This document shows positions 24,760 through 34,122 of a stretch of 64,000 nucleotides of DNA, in pieces; within the stretch, counting starts at the first letter, position 1; every line of letters starts with the position of its first letter. The translations under genes and the position numbers were made by a program. This DNA is from Streptantibioticus ferralitis (GTDB lineage: Bacteria > Actinomycetota > Actinomycetes > Streptomycetales > Streptomycetaceae). Under the pieces are notes generated by a model. The model was not told the origin of the DNA. It saw only the letters and a list, made by a program, of their open reading frames with translations, and did not search any database. The stretch covers positions 62,001 to 126,000 of the forward strand of contig NZ_JARHTQ010000004.1 in NCBI RefSeq assembly GCF_029223525.1. Direction: 5' to 3'.

Positions 24760-25989
24760 ATGCCCACGGATCCCAGTGCCGTGTTCGCGGCGCTAGCCAA
24801 TCATGTACTGGAACAGGTCCCGGATCTGGCCCGCCGGATCGTGCGTCAGATCGTGGCGCAGGAGCCGAGGTACCAGGCCGCCGGCGCGGTACCCATGGAG
24901 ATCCTGACGGAGTCGGTCGAGAACAACGTCCGGCAGATTCTCGAGTCATTGGCAGGCGTGCCGCGGACACCGGAAGAGGAACTGGCGGTGGCGCGCACCA
25001 CGGGGCGCCGACGGGCCCAACAGGGCGTTCCGCTGGAGTCCGTACTGCGGGCCTACCGCCTTGCCACGGAACTGGTACTGAACGCCTTGCTGGCCGAGGT
25101 CCGGGGGAGGCCGTACACGGAACTGGCGGAGTCCCTCGAGGTGACGACCGCGGTGATGAAGGTGATGGACCGTCACTCCGAAGCCGTCGTCAACGGCTAC
25201 CGGCAGACCGAGGCCGAGTTGCAGCGCCGCGACGCACAGCGCCAGCAGGCCACGTTCGACGCCCTGATGGAGGGCCGCGGCGGCGACCCGCAATTGGCGG
25301 TCGAGGCACTGGCGACGCTCGGTCTGCCGCCGTCCGGCCCCTATGTGATGGTGGTGGCCACGTTCGACATCGCCGCGCAGCACACCTTCAGCGCTGCCCG
25401 GGACGCCTTGGCTGCCTATTCCTACGCCGCCGCGTGGCGGATACGCGGCGACCGCGAGATAGGTCTGGTGGCCCTGGGCCATTCCTCCGTGCCCCGGCTG
25501 ATGACGGTGCTGAGCCGGAATCCGCCCGGCAGGATCGGCATTTCCGATCCCTTCGGCGCGATGCACGAACTGCCGGAGGCCTACCGCTCGGCGGAGCTCG
25601 CCCTGGGGACGGTTTCCCCCGACGTCAACGAGGTGGTGTGGATCGCCGAGCGGCTACCCGAGGCACTGGTCATCTCCAGCCCGAGCCTCGCCGGTCGACT
25701 GACCAGGCGCGCCCTCGGCCCGGTGCTCGACCTGCCGGAGGAAGAACGGGAGTTGCTGCTGAGGACGCTGGCCGTCTGGTACCAGAGCGATCGCTCCGCC
25801 GCTCGCGCGGCGCGGGTGCTCTACTGCCACCGGAACACGATCCTCAACCGCCTGCGCCGTATCGAGCATCTCTGCGGCCGCTCCCTGGAAGACCACCGAT
25901 TCCTGCTGGCCAGCTACCTGGGTCTGCTGACCCTGCAACTGCTGCCGGCCGCACAACCGGGATCGGGCACGGCCCAACGCCCACGGTGA
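24760..25989 (+). CDS. PucR family transcriptional regulator
   Basis: A 409-residue regulator. Residues 1-150 form an all-helical RsbRD/RsbT-type N-terminal domain (LANHVLEQVPDLARRIVRQ; GVPLESVLRAYRLATELV). A middle GGDEF-like PucR fold (LGLPPSGPYVMVVATF; RIGISDPFGAMHELPEAYR) follows. The C-terminal PucR helix-turn-helix is in LAVWYQSDRSAARAARVLYC and HRNTILNRLRRIEHLCGRSL. ATG 24760 starts 24 codons after an earlier in-frame start that lies in promoter DNA. Its target is unknown; the divergent DUF6328 gene is the nearest candidate. Confidence 0.87.
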   Translation: MPTDPSAVFAALANHVLEQVPDLARRIVRQIVAQEPRYQAAGAVPMEILTESVENNVRQILESLAGVPRTPEEELAVARTTGRRRAQQGVPLESVLRAYRLATELVLNALLAEVRGRPYTELAESLEVTTAVMKVMDRHSEAVVNGYRQTEAELQRRDAQRQQATFDALMEGRGGDPQLAVEALATLGLPPSGPYVMVVATFDIAAQHTFSAARDALAAYSYAAAWRIRGDREIGLVALGHSSVPRLMTVLSRNPPGRIGISDPFGAMHELPEAYRSAELALGTVSPDVNEVVWIAERLPEALVISSPSLAGRLTRRALGPVLDLPEEERELLLRTLAVWYQSDRSAARAARVLYCHRNTILNRLRRIEHLCGRSLEDHRFLLASYLGLLTLQLLPAAQPGSGTAQRPR

Positions 25990-26359
25990 ACGTGGCGGCC
26001 CAAGTCCGAGCATCCACGCTGGACTTGGCGGCACGCGCACAACGCACCACGACGATCTCTGTGCGACCGGCCAACGCACCGTGTGGTTCTGACTGCTTCC
26101 ATCGCTGAGTGAACTCCCGTCATCCGTATCCGTGGGACAGCGTGTGGAGAGTCGCGGGGATCCGCGTGTGTGGGTCACCCCGGCTCGACCACCGCGGCAA
26201 CTCGGTGCGCGGTGTCGCATTCTGCCGCGAGTCGGTCTCCCGCGTCGCATTCCACATGTGTGCGAAGCACGACGGCGCCGAGCCGGGTAAACGGGACCCC
26301 AGACCCAAACGCGTCCCATAGACCTGTCCATCGCACCGCCACCAGGAAGGACAGCACTG
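25990..26359. other. Intergenic stretch, nothing recognisable
   Basis: A 370-base gap with no convincing gene. A 9-base sequence GTCGCATTC occurs twice, at about 26214 and 26245, followed by the palindrome CACATGTG. Confidence 0.4.
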
Positions 26360-27232
26360 ATGCCTTTTCAACACCGCCCGATCGAACAGGATCTGGGGTA
26401 CGGGGACGAAGGAGGATACGAATCGGTTGACCAGGACCCCCGACTCCACCTGTTGTCGCACGTCGGGCGGGTGTACGACCTGCGCAGCGCCCGGCTGCTC
26501 GACCGGCTCGGACTCCGGTCGGGGTCACGGTTGCTGCTGCTGGGCGCGAGCGGCGCCCGGCTGGTGCGGTGGGCGGCCGAAAGGGTGGGACCAGCCGGGG
26601 AAGTCGTCGCCGCCATGGACACGCACATCCGTCCTCCCGGGCCGGCGACCGGCGGCTACGCCAACGTCCGGTACGTTCGGCATGATCCCGGGGCCGAGTC
26701 GCTCCCTGCCGGGCCGCCCTTCGACATCGTGCACACCCGGCTCGTCCTCGGCGGCCTTCGGCATCGGGACAGGGCACTGGCCGCCATGGTCGCGGTGTTG
26801 GCTCCCCATGGCGTGCTGCTCGCCGAGGACTTCGACTGGGGGTCCTACGGACCCGCGGATCCGGATCCGGCGACCAGGGCCACGATGAACACCGTCAAGG
26901 CGTACTTACGGGGCTGCGGCATCGACCTCACTTTCGGTCGGCGCCTGCCCACTTCGCTGCGCGACCTCGGGCTGCGCGACGTGGACGCCGAGGGCCTGGT
27001 GCTCACCCTGCGTGGCGCGGCCTCGCCGCTGGAATCCGGACCCGGCCCGTGTGCCGACCCCACCATCGATCTGCTCCGCGCGTCGGGACTGGTGAACGCC
27101 GCTGCGGCCAAGGCGGTACGCCGACGCCTGAACGACCCCGACCACGACATGATCGCGCCGACACTGATGTCGGTCTGGGGTTCGCGACCCGGTCCTGGCT
27201 CCCCTGTGTCCTTGGCGGCCAGGCGGGGTTGA
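26360..27232 (+). CDS. Class I SAM-dependent methyltransferase
   Basis: A 290-residue methyltransferase. Motif I is degenerate (GSRLLLLGASGARLVRWAAE). An acidic end of strand two appears as VVAAMDTH, motif IV region as PFDIVHTRLVLGGLRHRDRA, and VLAPHGVLLAEDFDWGSYGP is the typical post-motif strand. The substrate is unknown. Codon 183 (26906-26908) is TTA, so translation depends on the bldA leucine tRNA if this is a Streptomyces. AGGAAGGA lies about 9 bases before the ATG. An acyl-CoA ligase follows 212 bases downstream. Confidence 0.82.
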   Translation: MPFQHRPIEQDLGYGDEGGYESVDQDPRLHLLSHVGRVYDLRSARLLDRLGLRSGSRLLLLGASGARLVRWAAERVGPAGEVVAAMDTHIRPPGPATGGYANVRYVRHDPGAESLPAGPPFDIVHTRLVLGGLRHRDRALAAMVAVLAPHGVLLAEDFDWGSYGPADPDPATRATMNTVKAYLRGCGIDLTFGRRLPTSLRDLGLRDVDAEGLVLTLRGAASPLESGPGPCADPTIDLLRASGLVNAAAAKAVRRRLNDPDHDMIAPTLMSVWGSRPGPGSPVSLAARRG

Positions 27233-27444
27233 GCCCCCTCAGCGGTCCGACCGTGTCCGCGCAGGTGGCCCGGCCGAGCCAGGCGATCACCGACCCGGCC
27301 GGGCCACCGGCGTGCGCACCACGGACCAGGGCCCCTGCCCAGGCCGACGGCGCCGACGATGGGCACCCGCACATGGCCTGGACCGGGGGCGATGTCTGAC
27401 TCTTGGGAGGTCGAAGCCCACCGCCCAGCATCCTGGGAGCCGTC

Positions 27445-28932
27445 ATGCAACTGAACGTCTCCGCAATCCTCGACGATTCCGCCCGCCGTCACCCGGACCG
27501 CCTCGCGATCGTGGCGGGCGACCTCCGCCTCGGCTACCGCGAACTGCGGGATGACGCACTGGCCTTCGCGGCCGAACTACGTTCCCGGGGTGTGCGGCAC
27601 GGCGACCGGGTGGCGCTCATGCTGCCCAACGGCGTCGACTTCGCCCGCGCGTACTACGCCGTACTCGCTGCCGGGGCGACCGTCGTGCCCGTGCACGGAC
27701 TGCTCGTCGCCGAGGAGGCCGCGTTCGTGCTGCGGCACAGCGGCGCCGTTGCCGTCGTCTGCGGGGGCGCGTTGCGGTCGGTGGCCGGGATCGCCGCGGC
27801 CGATGCGGGGATCAAGGTGCTGGATGTCGTCACCGGGGGCGGGCGGCTGGATCGACCCGAGCCGACCGAGGCCGGTGACATCGCCGCGATCCTCTACACC
27901 AGCGGCACCACGGGTCGCCCCAAGGGCGCCCAACTCACCCATCTCAACCTGGTGATGAACGCCACCGTCATGGCACGGGACCTGATCGGTCTGATGCCGG
28001 ACGACATGGTCCTCGGCTGTCTGCCGCTCTTCCACAGCTATGGCCAGTCCTGCGCCCTCAACGCGACGTTGCGCGCCGGAGCCGCCCTCGTGCTCGCACC
28101 GCGTTTCACCGGGCCCGGTGCCCTGGACCTGATGGTCACAGAAGGCATCACGGTCTTCATGGGCGTGCCCACGATGTTCCACGCGCTCAACGAGGCCGCG
28201 GCGGCCGATCCGCGGCGGCCCGCAGGGCTGCGCGTCGCCGTATCCGGCGGAGCGGCCCTTCCCGTCGCGCTGCTCGAACGTTTCGAGGCCGCGTACGACA
28301 CGGTGATCCTCGAAGGCTACGGGCTTACCGAGACGTCACCGGCCGCGACGTTCAACCAGCACAGCACCGGGCGCCGCCCCGGCACCGTCGGCCACCCGGT
28401 GTGGGGTGTGGAGGTCGGGATCGCCGACGTGCACGTGCGGGACCGAGTCGTGCCGCTGCCCGACGGCGAGGTGGGCGAGATCGTCATCCGCGGTCACAAC
28501 GTCTTCGATGGCTACCTGGACGATCCTCAGGCCACTGCCGAGGCGGTCGTCGACGGCTGGTTCCGAAGCGGCGATCTCGGCGTACGTGACGCGGACGGCT
28601 TCCTCAGCATCGTCGACCGGAGCAAGGACCTCATCATCCGCGGCGGCTTCAACGTCTATCCGCGCGAGGTCGAGGAGGTGCTGGCCCGGCATCCGTCCAT
28701 CGCCGAGGTCTCGGTCGTCGGCATCCCCGACGACGTCAAGGGCGAAGAGGTCTGTGCCGCTGTGGTGCTTCGCGATGACGCCCCTTACACGTCATCCGAG
28801 GACATCGTGAAGTGGTCCCGGGAGCGGCTGGCCAAGCACAAGTACCCGCGCAAGGTGCGTTTCCTCACCGCACTGCCACTCGGCCCCACCGGCAAGGTCC
28901 TCAAGCGCGAACTGCGCGAGGTGTGCACATGA
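27445..28932 (+). CDS. Acyl-CoA ligase (AMP-binding, fatty-acid type)
   Basis: A 495-residue ANL-superfamily enzyme that adenylates a carboxylic acid and transfers it to CoA. The P-loop is LYTSGTTGRPKGAQLTH, with YGLTETSPAATFNQHSTGRR (A5), WFRSGDLGVRDADGFLSIVD (A7), DLIIRGGFNVYPREVEEVL (A8) and the C-terminal lysine motif GPTGKVLKREL. The layout is that of medium/long-chain fatty acyl-CoA synthetases. ATG 27445 has GGGAG upstream. The methyltransferase upstream and the small coupled ORF downstream give no clear pathway. Confidence 0.9.
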   Translation: MQLNVSAILDDSARRHPDRLAIVAGDLRLGYRELRDDALAFAAELRSRGVRHGDRVALMLPNGVDFARAYYAVLAAGATVVPVHGLLVAEEAAFVLRHSGAVAVVCGGALRSVAGIAAADAGIKVLDVVTGGGRLDRPEPTEAGDIAAILYTSGTTGRPKGAQLTHLNLVMNATVMARDLIGLMPDDMVLGCLPLFHSYGQSCALNATLRAGAALVLAPRFTGPGALDLMVTEGITVFMGVPTMFHALNEAAAADPRRPAGLRVAVSGGAALPVALLERFEAAYDTVILEGYGLTETSPAATFNQHSTGRRPGTVGHPVWGVEVGIADVHVRDRVVPLPDGEVGEIVIRGHNVFDGYLDDPQATAEAVVDGWFRSGDLGVRDADGFLSIVDRSKDLIIRGGFNVYPREVEEVLARHPSIAEVSVVGIPDDVKGEEVCAAVVLRDDAPYTSSEDIVKWSRERLAKHKYPRKVRFLTALPLGPTGKVLKRELREVCT

Positions 28933-29120
28933 CGCCCGGCACCGCCACCGACCCGGTGCCGGTCCGTGATCGAGTCCTGCGGCCGTTGTGGCGTCACAGA
29001 GAGGACCTGCCCAGGAGCCGCTACACCGAAATCCAGTGGCGCATCCGTGGCCACCACCCCCGGTCGCGGCAACGCGCACCGGGCCCGAACCACCGAAAAA
29101 CCTCCAACTCAATGCATTAG
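28929..29120 (+). CDS. Short coupled reading frame, possibly truncated gene
   Basis: ATG 28929 overlaps the ligase stop (ATGA) and opens a 63-residue frame beginning MTPGTATDPVPVRDRVLRPL and containing LPRSRYTEIQWRIRGHH. The coupling suggests that a real gene once started here, but the second half is Arg/His-rich and unstructured. I recognise no domain. It may be the stub of a gene lost in the decayed region that follows. Confidence 0.35.
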   Translation: MTPGTATDPVPVRDRVLRPLWRHREDLPRSRYTEIQWRIRGHHPRSRQRAPGPNHRKTSNSMH

Positions 29121-29339
29121 GCGTTCTCTTCCAGATCCCTTTGATCCATAGCGAGGTGCCGCCCCAGGTCCTTCGGGGCTGGTGCGGCCCCGGGGAGCGG
29201 ATGGGCGCCTTCGGGGCGCAGGCCGTGCAGGTACACGGCCACATGGCGGGCGGCAAGAGTCGCGCCCACCTCAGCCGGTAGGTGGGGCATCCCGCACGCC
29301 ACGCGCAACGCTTCCCAAACCCCGGCGCGGGCACTGCAG

Positions 29340-29498
29340 ATCTCCACACCCGGCGGCTGGGACCAGTTCATGGAGGATCTCTTCGCAGCAGGGCCCGCCG
29401 TCAGGACCACCCAGGGCACGATGGACCTGGAGAAGGTCAACACGATCGGTGCGAGGTACGGCATGCGCTACACCAAGGGCACCATGGCCCTGGACTGA
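29340..29498 (+). pseudogene. C-terminal remnant of a cupin-domain protein
   Basis: The frame ending at 29498 reads ISTPGGWDQFMEDLFAAG, then TMDLEKVNTIGARYGMRY. This is the tail that follows the beta-barrel in many bacterial cupin proteins. The barrel itself is missing; upstream of 29340 the frame is unrelated. Confidence 0.5.
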
Positions 29499-29613
29499 GG
29501 GCCGTCCCGCTCCGAAGCGGCCTTGACACCATCAGTTCGGCCTCCGGCCGTAGCCGGAGGCCGAACTGCGACGGAATTACTTTCCGGGGCCGGGGTATTC
29601 CTTCAGGCCGTCG

Positions 29614-30047
29614 TCATGCTGCATGGGTGGGCGAAGCACCGGGGATTCCGCCGGACAGACCTTGTCCGGTGTCTTCGCCGGATTTCGCCGCACTGCGGGC
29701 GAACGAGAAGATGTTGTCAAACACCACGGCTGCTCACCCTGGTTCGGCTTCTTGTAGAGCTGCTGCTGGTCGTAGGTCAGTGATTCTCTCCCGAAGATCG
29801 TGTGTTCCACGGCGAGAGCGGACGCGATCTCCGCCGATCCCTTCTGGCGGAACTTGCCGCCGCGGACCAGCTCGATATCGCCGATGTTGCGAGCGACGAC
29901 GTTCGCCAACCGGGGGGTGTAGACCTGAGGAGGTGCCAGGACATTGGCCGGCACCGCGTAGTTCACTGCGAAGTGACCGGCGCCGCGCGAACTTGTCCCG
30001 TGCTCCGTGGCCTGCCCGCTGGCAAGCGGAATTAGGGGGCACGGATA
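29614..30047 (-). pseudogene. Frameshifted remnant of an unidentified protein
   Basis: The minus strand has a coherent reading over about 435 bases: GHFAVNYAVPANVLAPPQVY, TPRLANVVARNIGDIELVRG, HTIFGRESLTYDQQQLYKKP. At about 29727 the frame must shift by one base to continue as VVFDNIFSFARSAAKSGE and end HAA at 29614; one missing base in GCAGCCGTGG would explain it. No start codon is found upstream of about 30047. Family not recognised. Confidence 0.45.
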
Positions 30048-30089
30048 TTCGAGCGACGTCGAGCATGTATGCGTGTTAGCTTCCGCATC

Positions 30090-30587
30090 ATGGAACCCTA
30101 CGGCGAAAAAGAGATACGTGCCTGCTTCGTGAACTGCTCGAAGGGCGAGGCTCGCAGGATCAGCCTGCCGAGGGATCTGGCGGAGCTCCCCTGGGCCGAC
30201 CTGGACTTCCTGGGGTGGCGCGACCCGGGAGCGCCCGACCGCGGCTATCTGGTGGTCGAACGGGCGGGTGAGCTAGTCGGTGTCACGCTTCGCACCCCGA
30301 ACAGTGTCAGCAGAAGTTTCACCAAAACCACCGCCTGTGCGATGTGTCTGACCGGCCATCCCGGGTCGGGGGTCTGCCTGCTCGCCGCGCCCAAGGCCGG
30401 TGCCTCTGGCCGCCAGGGAAACACCGTTGGCGCCTACTTCTGCGCCGACCTCGCATGCCCTCTCTATGTCCGCGGCAAGAAGCAATCCGGACTGCTGCGC
30501 TACGAGGAGTCCCTCACCGTGGACGAGCGCATCGAGCGCACGCTGACCAACGTCTATCTGTTCTTGGACAAGGTCATCGCCCCCTGA
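30090..30587 (+). CDS. FBP-domain EF-G-binding protein (FusB-like)
   Basis: A 165-residue protein with the C-terminal four-Cys zinc finger of the FBP/FusB family: CAMCLTG, then CLLAAP, then YFCADLACPLYVRGKK. The N-terminal half is helical-bundle-like (EIRACFVNCSKGEARRISLP; LDFLGWRDPGAPDRGYLVV). In staphylococci FusB-type proteins bind elongation factor G and release it from fusidic-acid-stalled ribosomes; in actinomycetes the role is not established. ATG 30090 is preferred to ATG 30069. It is convergent with the P450 gene. Confidence 0.85.
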   Translation: MEPYGEKEIRACFVNCSKGEARRISLPRDLAELPWADLDFLGWRDPGAPDRGYLVVERAGELVGVTLRTPNSVSRSFTKTTACAMCLTGHPGSGVCLLAAPKAGASGRQGNTVGAYFCADLACPLYVRGKKQSGLLRYEESLTVDERIERTLTNVYLFLDKVIAP

Positions 30588-30807
30588 CGCCACCGGAACC
30601 GGGGCCGCGGTGTCCACCACCCGTCGTGCGCCACCGCGCAGAGCGGAAGGTGTGCAGGCGTCCGCCGCGAAGCCACCGGCAGTGGTAGCGGTAGCGGCGT
30701 CCGAGGCCGGACGAGCGTTCGCCACCGGGCCCGGCGCGCGACGCAGCGGGGCCTGGACACCCAACGCCCACAGGATCGAGACGACGAGACTTCCTGGAGG
30801 CCGCCAG

Positions 30808-30828
30808 ACTCCCCACCCCGTGGGGAGT
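30808..30828. terminator. Hairpin in convergent gap
   Basis: Perfect arms ACTCCCCA (30808-30815) and TGGGGAGT (30821-30828) with a 5-base loop, between the convergent FBP and P450 genes. It could stop transcription from either side. Confidence 0.5.
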
Positions 30829-30939
30829 CACCACGGCTCTCTTCGCCCTCGCGCTCACCCGACTGGCGAGCGGACCACGCCACCCCGCCGCCTTGCCTGC
30901 GCCTCAGGGATCGGCACGAAGTCCGGTGAGATGGATTTG

Positions 30940-30955
30940 CCCCACCGCGGTGGGG
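30940..30955 (-). terminator. Palindrome directly after the P450 stop
   Basis: CCCCACCGCGGTGGGG is a perfect 16-bp palindrome abutting the P450 stop codon (30956-30958). The position suggests a terminator or mRNA 3'-end stabiliser. Confidence 0.55.
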
Positions 30956-32410
30956 TCAGTGGACCATTCCCTCGCCAATGACCGGCACTCCTCGCCGCAG
31001 GCTCGCCATGAAGCGCCGCAGCGCGGGCCGGGGTTGATCCGGCTCCGCGGGAGTTGCCTGGTCATCGTCCCGCGCGGGCGCCACGGTGGCGGAGGCCGCC
31101 GCGGGGCGGGGACCGCCCGCACCGAGCACCGGGCCCGGCAGCTCCCGCATCCGGAACTTGACCGGGAACGACCGCATACCGCGGACGTAGGTCGATGACC
31201 GCCAAGGCAACTGGTCGACGGGCAGGCCGAGTTCGAGGTCGCAGCGCTCGAAGAGCCGCCTGATCGCGGCGCTCACCATCATGTCCGCCAGGCCCCGGCC
31301 CGGGCACTGGTGCGGTCCGGCCCCCCAGGCCAGATGGGCGCGCGAGCTCATCGCGGAGTCCTGGTTGATCGCGTCGGCGAACACCGGGTCGCCGTGCGCG
31401 GCGGCGATCGACGGCATGACCACATCTCCCGCGGCCAGCCGGAAGTTCCCCAGTACGGTGTCGGACACCGGGTAACGGAAGGTGAGGTTGGACCACGGCG
31501 GCGACGCGATGTGTACCCGGTTGACCAGTTCACTGATGATCCCGGCCGTCAGGCTGGCCCGTGCTCCGCTGTTGCCGGTCAGAACCTCCAGCACGCCGTT
31601 GGTGATCGAGTGGCTGGTGGTGTCGGCGATGGCGACGAGTATCGCGTACAGCTCCAGGCCGACCTGGTCCACCGTCATTGACGGGTCGGCGGCCAGCAGC
31701 CGACTGGTCAGGTCCTCGCCCGGGTGGGCCTGCTTGTGCGCGGCCAGTTCGGTGGTGGCGGTCAGCAGTCGCTCGATGGCGGCTGCCGCGTCCGGACCGG
31801 AGTCCATCATCCGCCAGGCGTCCATGAATATCTCGTCGCCCTGCTCGACCGGGAAGCCGAACAGCCGGTTGACGACCATCAGCGGCAGCGGCCGCGAGAA
31901 CTGGGCGCACAGGTCCACCCACCCGGTGCTGCCGCCATCGGCGAAGAACGTGATCAGCTCGTCCACCTGCCGCGCCACGGCGGACACCAGGCTGCGGCCC
32001 TGCGGCTGCCGCGGATCCTGAAACGGCTTCAGCGCCGCGTCCACCGCGGTCCGCGTCGCCGCGTGCTGCTGGTCGTCCTGGAGCAGCATGTGGTTGACGC
32101 GATACGCGGGCAGTAGCGGCCAGTCTTCCGGTACGCGGCCGTCCCGCAGGCCCCGCCAGTGCCGGACGTCCTTCTTCCACCGGCTCTCATCGCGCAGGAC
32201 GTCCAGCACCTCCCGGAAGCCGAGCACCAGCCACACCGGAACCCCGAACACCTCCACCGGTGCCACCGGACCGTACCGCGCGCGCAATCGCTCGTAGACC
32301 AGGGCGGGTCGTGCGTCGAAGTCCCTTGTCATCAGCGGTTCGACGGGCAGTGACTCCAGCTGGGAGGCCGCCCGGGTGGCGCCCGAAGCAGGAGGCAGGT
32401 GCGATTCCAT
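30956..32410 (-). CDS. Cytochrome P450
   Basis: A 484-residue P450 monooxygenase. The heme-ligand motif is AWGAGPHQCPGRGLA with the proximal Cys. The ExxR pair corresponds to ELVNRVHIASPP, where a full K-helix ExxR is not obvious (EL-VNR fits loosely). The I-helix oxygen-binding segment is AIADTTSHSITNG with Asp-Thr-Thr. An unusual 50-residue Pro/Ala/Asp-rich C-terminal tail follows the last strand. The start MESHLPPAS is preceded by AAGGAC. Redox partners are not encoded nearby. It is divergent from the MFS gene, so the two may be coregulated. Confidence 0.88.
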   Translation of the reverse strand: MESHLPPASGATRAASQLESLPVEPLMTRDFDARPALVYERLRARYGPVAPVEVFGVPVWLVLGFREVLDVLRDESRWKKDVRHWRGLRDGRVPEDWPLLPAYRVNHMLLQDDQQHAATRTAVDAALKPFQDPRQPQGRSLVSAVARQVDELITFFADGGSTGWVDLCAQFSRPLPLMVVNRLFGFPVEQGDEIFMDAWRMMDSGPDAAAAIERLLTATTELAAHKQAHPGEDLTSRLLAADPSMTVDQVGLELYAILVAIADTTSHSITNGVLEVLTGNSGARASLTAGIISELVNRVHIASPPWSNLTFRYPVSDTVLGNFRLAAGDVVMPSIAAAHGDPVFADAINQDSAMSSRAHLAWGAGPHQCPGRGLADMMVSAAIRRLFERCDLELGLPVDQLPWRSSTYVRGMRSFPVKFRMRELPGPVLGAGGPRPAAASATVAPARDDDQATPAEPDQPRPALRRFMASLRRGVPVIGEGMVH

Positions 32411-32739
32411 GACTGTCCTTGGTTGTCTGTGCAACAACGATGGTCTGGTCTACTGCTGCTCCGTCCCGGCGCGGGATCGGGGCCCTCCACGCGGCAGCGG
32501 CGCCGCGCGATGGGGCAGGAAGCAACCCTCCGTGGCGGGACAGACTAATTGGTGGTGACCAGAAGTGATAGGCGCTCACAAAGCTTAACGTCGCGTGCGC
32601 ATGTTCGAATGATGCGGGCGGGGAGCGCCTACGCAAAGATCCGGAACTTCACCAGTCCGTCATGAACATGGGCTTGTTGAGCCATGTCTGATCTCCCTAG
32701 GGTGTCATGTACGCCGTCACTTCTGCATGAAGGTCGTAC
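32411..32739. other. Divergent promoter region P450/MFS
   Basis: A 329-base gap with no gene evident. It must hold the promoters of the P450 and of the MFS carrier; GAAGG lies 7 bases before the MFS start. Confidence 0.5.
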
Positions 32740-34122
32740 ATGGCACTGCTTGCCCCCACCGGAGTGCTCGCCCGCTCCCGTACCGTCGCGCCCGCGTCCT
32801 GGAACCGCTGGCTCGTACCGCCTGCCGCGCTCTGCATCCATCTGGCCATCGGGCAGGCCTACGCATGGAGCGTCTTCAAACCTCCGCTGGAATCCTCGTT
32901 GCACCTGAACGGCACGGAGAGCGCGCTGCCGTTCCAGTTCGCGATCGTGGTACTCGGGCTGTCCGCAGCGTTCGGGGGCACGCTCGTCGAGCGCAACGGG
33001 CCCCGCTGGGCGATGGTGGTGGCCACGGTCTGCTTCTCCGCCGGCTTCCTGGTCGCCGCGATGGGGGCGGCAACGAGTCAGTACTGGTTGGTGGTGGTCG
33101 GCTACGGCGTGATCGGCGGCATCGGCCTGGGCATCGGCTACATCTCCCCGGTCTCCACGTTGATCGCCTGGTTCCCCGACCGGCCGGGACTGGCGACCGG
33201 CATCGCCATCATGGGATTCGGCGGCGGAGCGCTGATCGCCTCTCCGTGGTCGACCTGGCTGCTCGGCCAGTTCGGCACCCAGCCGGCCGGGATCAGCTCG
33301 ACCTTCCTGGTCATGGGTCTGGTCTACGCGGTGTTCATGACGCTGGGCGTCCTGCTGGTGCGCGTACCGCCGCCGGCGTGGCGGCCGCCGGGCTACCAGC
33401 CCGTGGCGGCGGTCTCCCGCCCGCTGGTGACCACCGGACACGTCTCGGCGCACAACGCCGTGCGCACACCGCAGTTCTGGATGCTGTGGGTGGTGCTGTG
33501 CCTCAACGTCACCGCGGGCATCGGCATCCTGGAGAAGGCCGCTCCCATGGTGATGGACTTCTTCTCCGGTACTTCGACGCCGGTCAGCACAGCGGCCGCT
33601 GCCGGTTTCGTCGCCCTGCTGTCGTTGGCGAACATGATCGGGCGCATCTTCTGGTCCGCGCTGTCCGACCTGGTGGGACGGAAGAACATCTACCGTTGCT
33701 ACCTGGGCTTCGGAGCACTGATGTATCTGGTGATCGCGCTGGTCGGCAACGGGTCCAAACCGCTGTTCATCATCGCCGCGATGGTGGTCCTCTCTTGCTA
33801 CGGCGGCGGCTTCGCGACCGTCCCGGCCTACTTGAAGGACCTGTTCGGCACCTACCAGGTGGGCGCCATCCACGGACGCCTGCTGACCGCCTGGTCGGTC
33901 GCGGGCGTGGCGGGCCCGCTCATCGTCAATGCCATCGCGGACACGGAAAAGCATGCCGGGCGGACCGGTCCAGGGCTCTACACCACCTCGTTGTCGGTCA
34001 TGATCGGGCTGCTGGTGGTCGGCTTCGTCGCCAACGAACTGATCCGGCCGGTGGACGCCCGGTTCCAGGAGCCGTCGACGCAACTGCCCGCAACGGCGCG
34101 GACATCGGGAGCGGACGTATGA
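32740..34122 (+). CDS. MFS transporter of the oxalate/formate antiporter family
   Basis: A 460-residue, twelve-helix carrier of the OFA branch: the start LCIHLAIGQAYAWSVFKPPL is diagnostic, with GGIGLGIGYISPVSTLIAWF and PDRPGLATGIAIMGFGGGAL as the conserved first-half loops, and WSALSDLVGRKN as the second-half MFS motif. Transport of a small monocarboxylate or dicarboxylate is expected. The stop overlaps the start of a 37-residue partner gene (ATGA). Confidence 0.9.
   Translation: MALLAPTGVLARSRTVAPASWNRWLVPPAALCIHLAIGQAYAWSVFKPPLESSLHLNGTESALPFQFAIVVLGLSAAFGGTLVERNGPRWAMVVATVCFSAGFLVAAMGAATSQYWLVVVGYGVIGGIGLGIGYISPVSTLIAWFPDRPGLATGIAIMGFGGGALIASPWSTWLLGQFGTQPAGISSTFLVMGLVYAVFMTLGVLLVRVPPPAWRPPGYQPVAAVSRPLVTTGHVSAHNAVRTPQFWMLWVVLCLNVTAGIGILEKAAPMVMDFFSGTSTPVSTAAAAGFVALLSLANMIGRIFWSALSDLVGRKNIYRCYLGFGALMYLVIALVGNGSKPLFIIAAMVVLSCYGGGFATVPAYLKDLFGTYQVGAIHGRLLTAWSVAGVAGPLIVNAIADTEKHAGRTGPGLYTTSLSVMIGLLVVGFVANELIRPVDARFQEPSTQLPATARTSGADV

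Noticed and set aside
29125-29340. Minus-strand reading (VWEALRVACGMPHLPAEVGA) as a gene remnant
   Set aside because: Protein-like by composition, but it overlaps the cupin remnant, has no start and matches no family I know; too weak to list.
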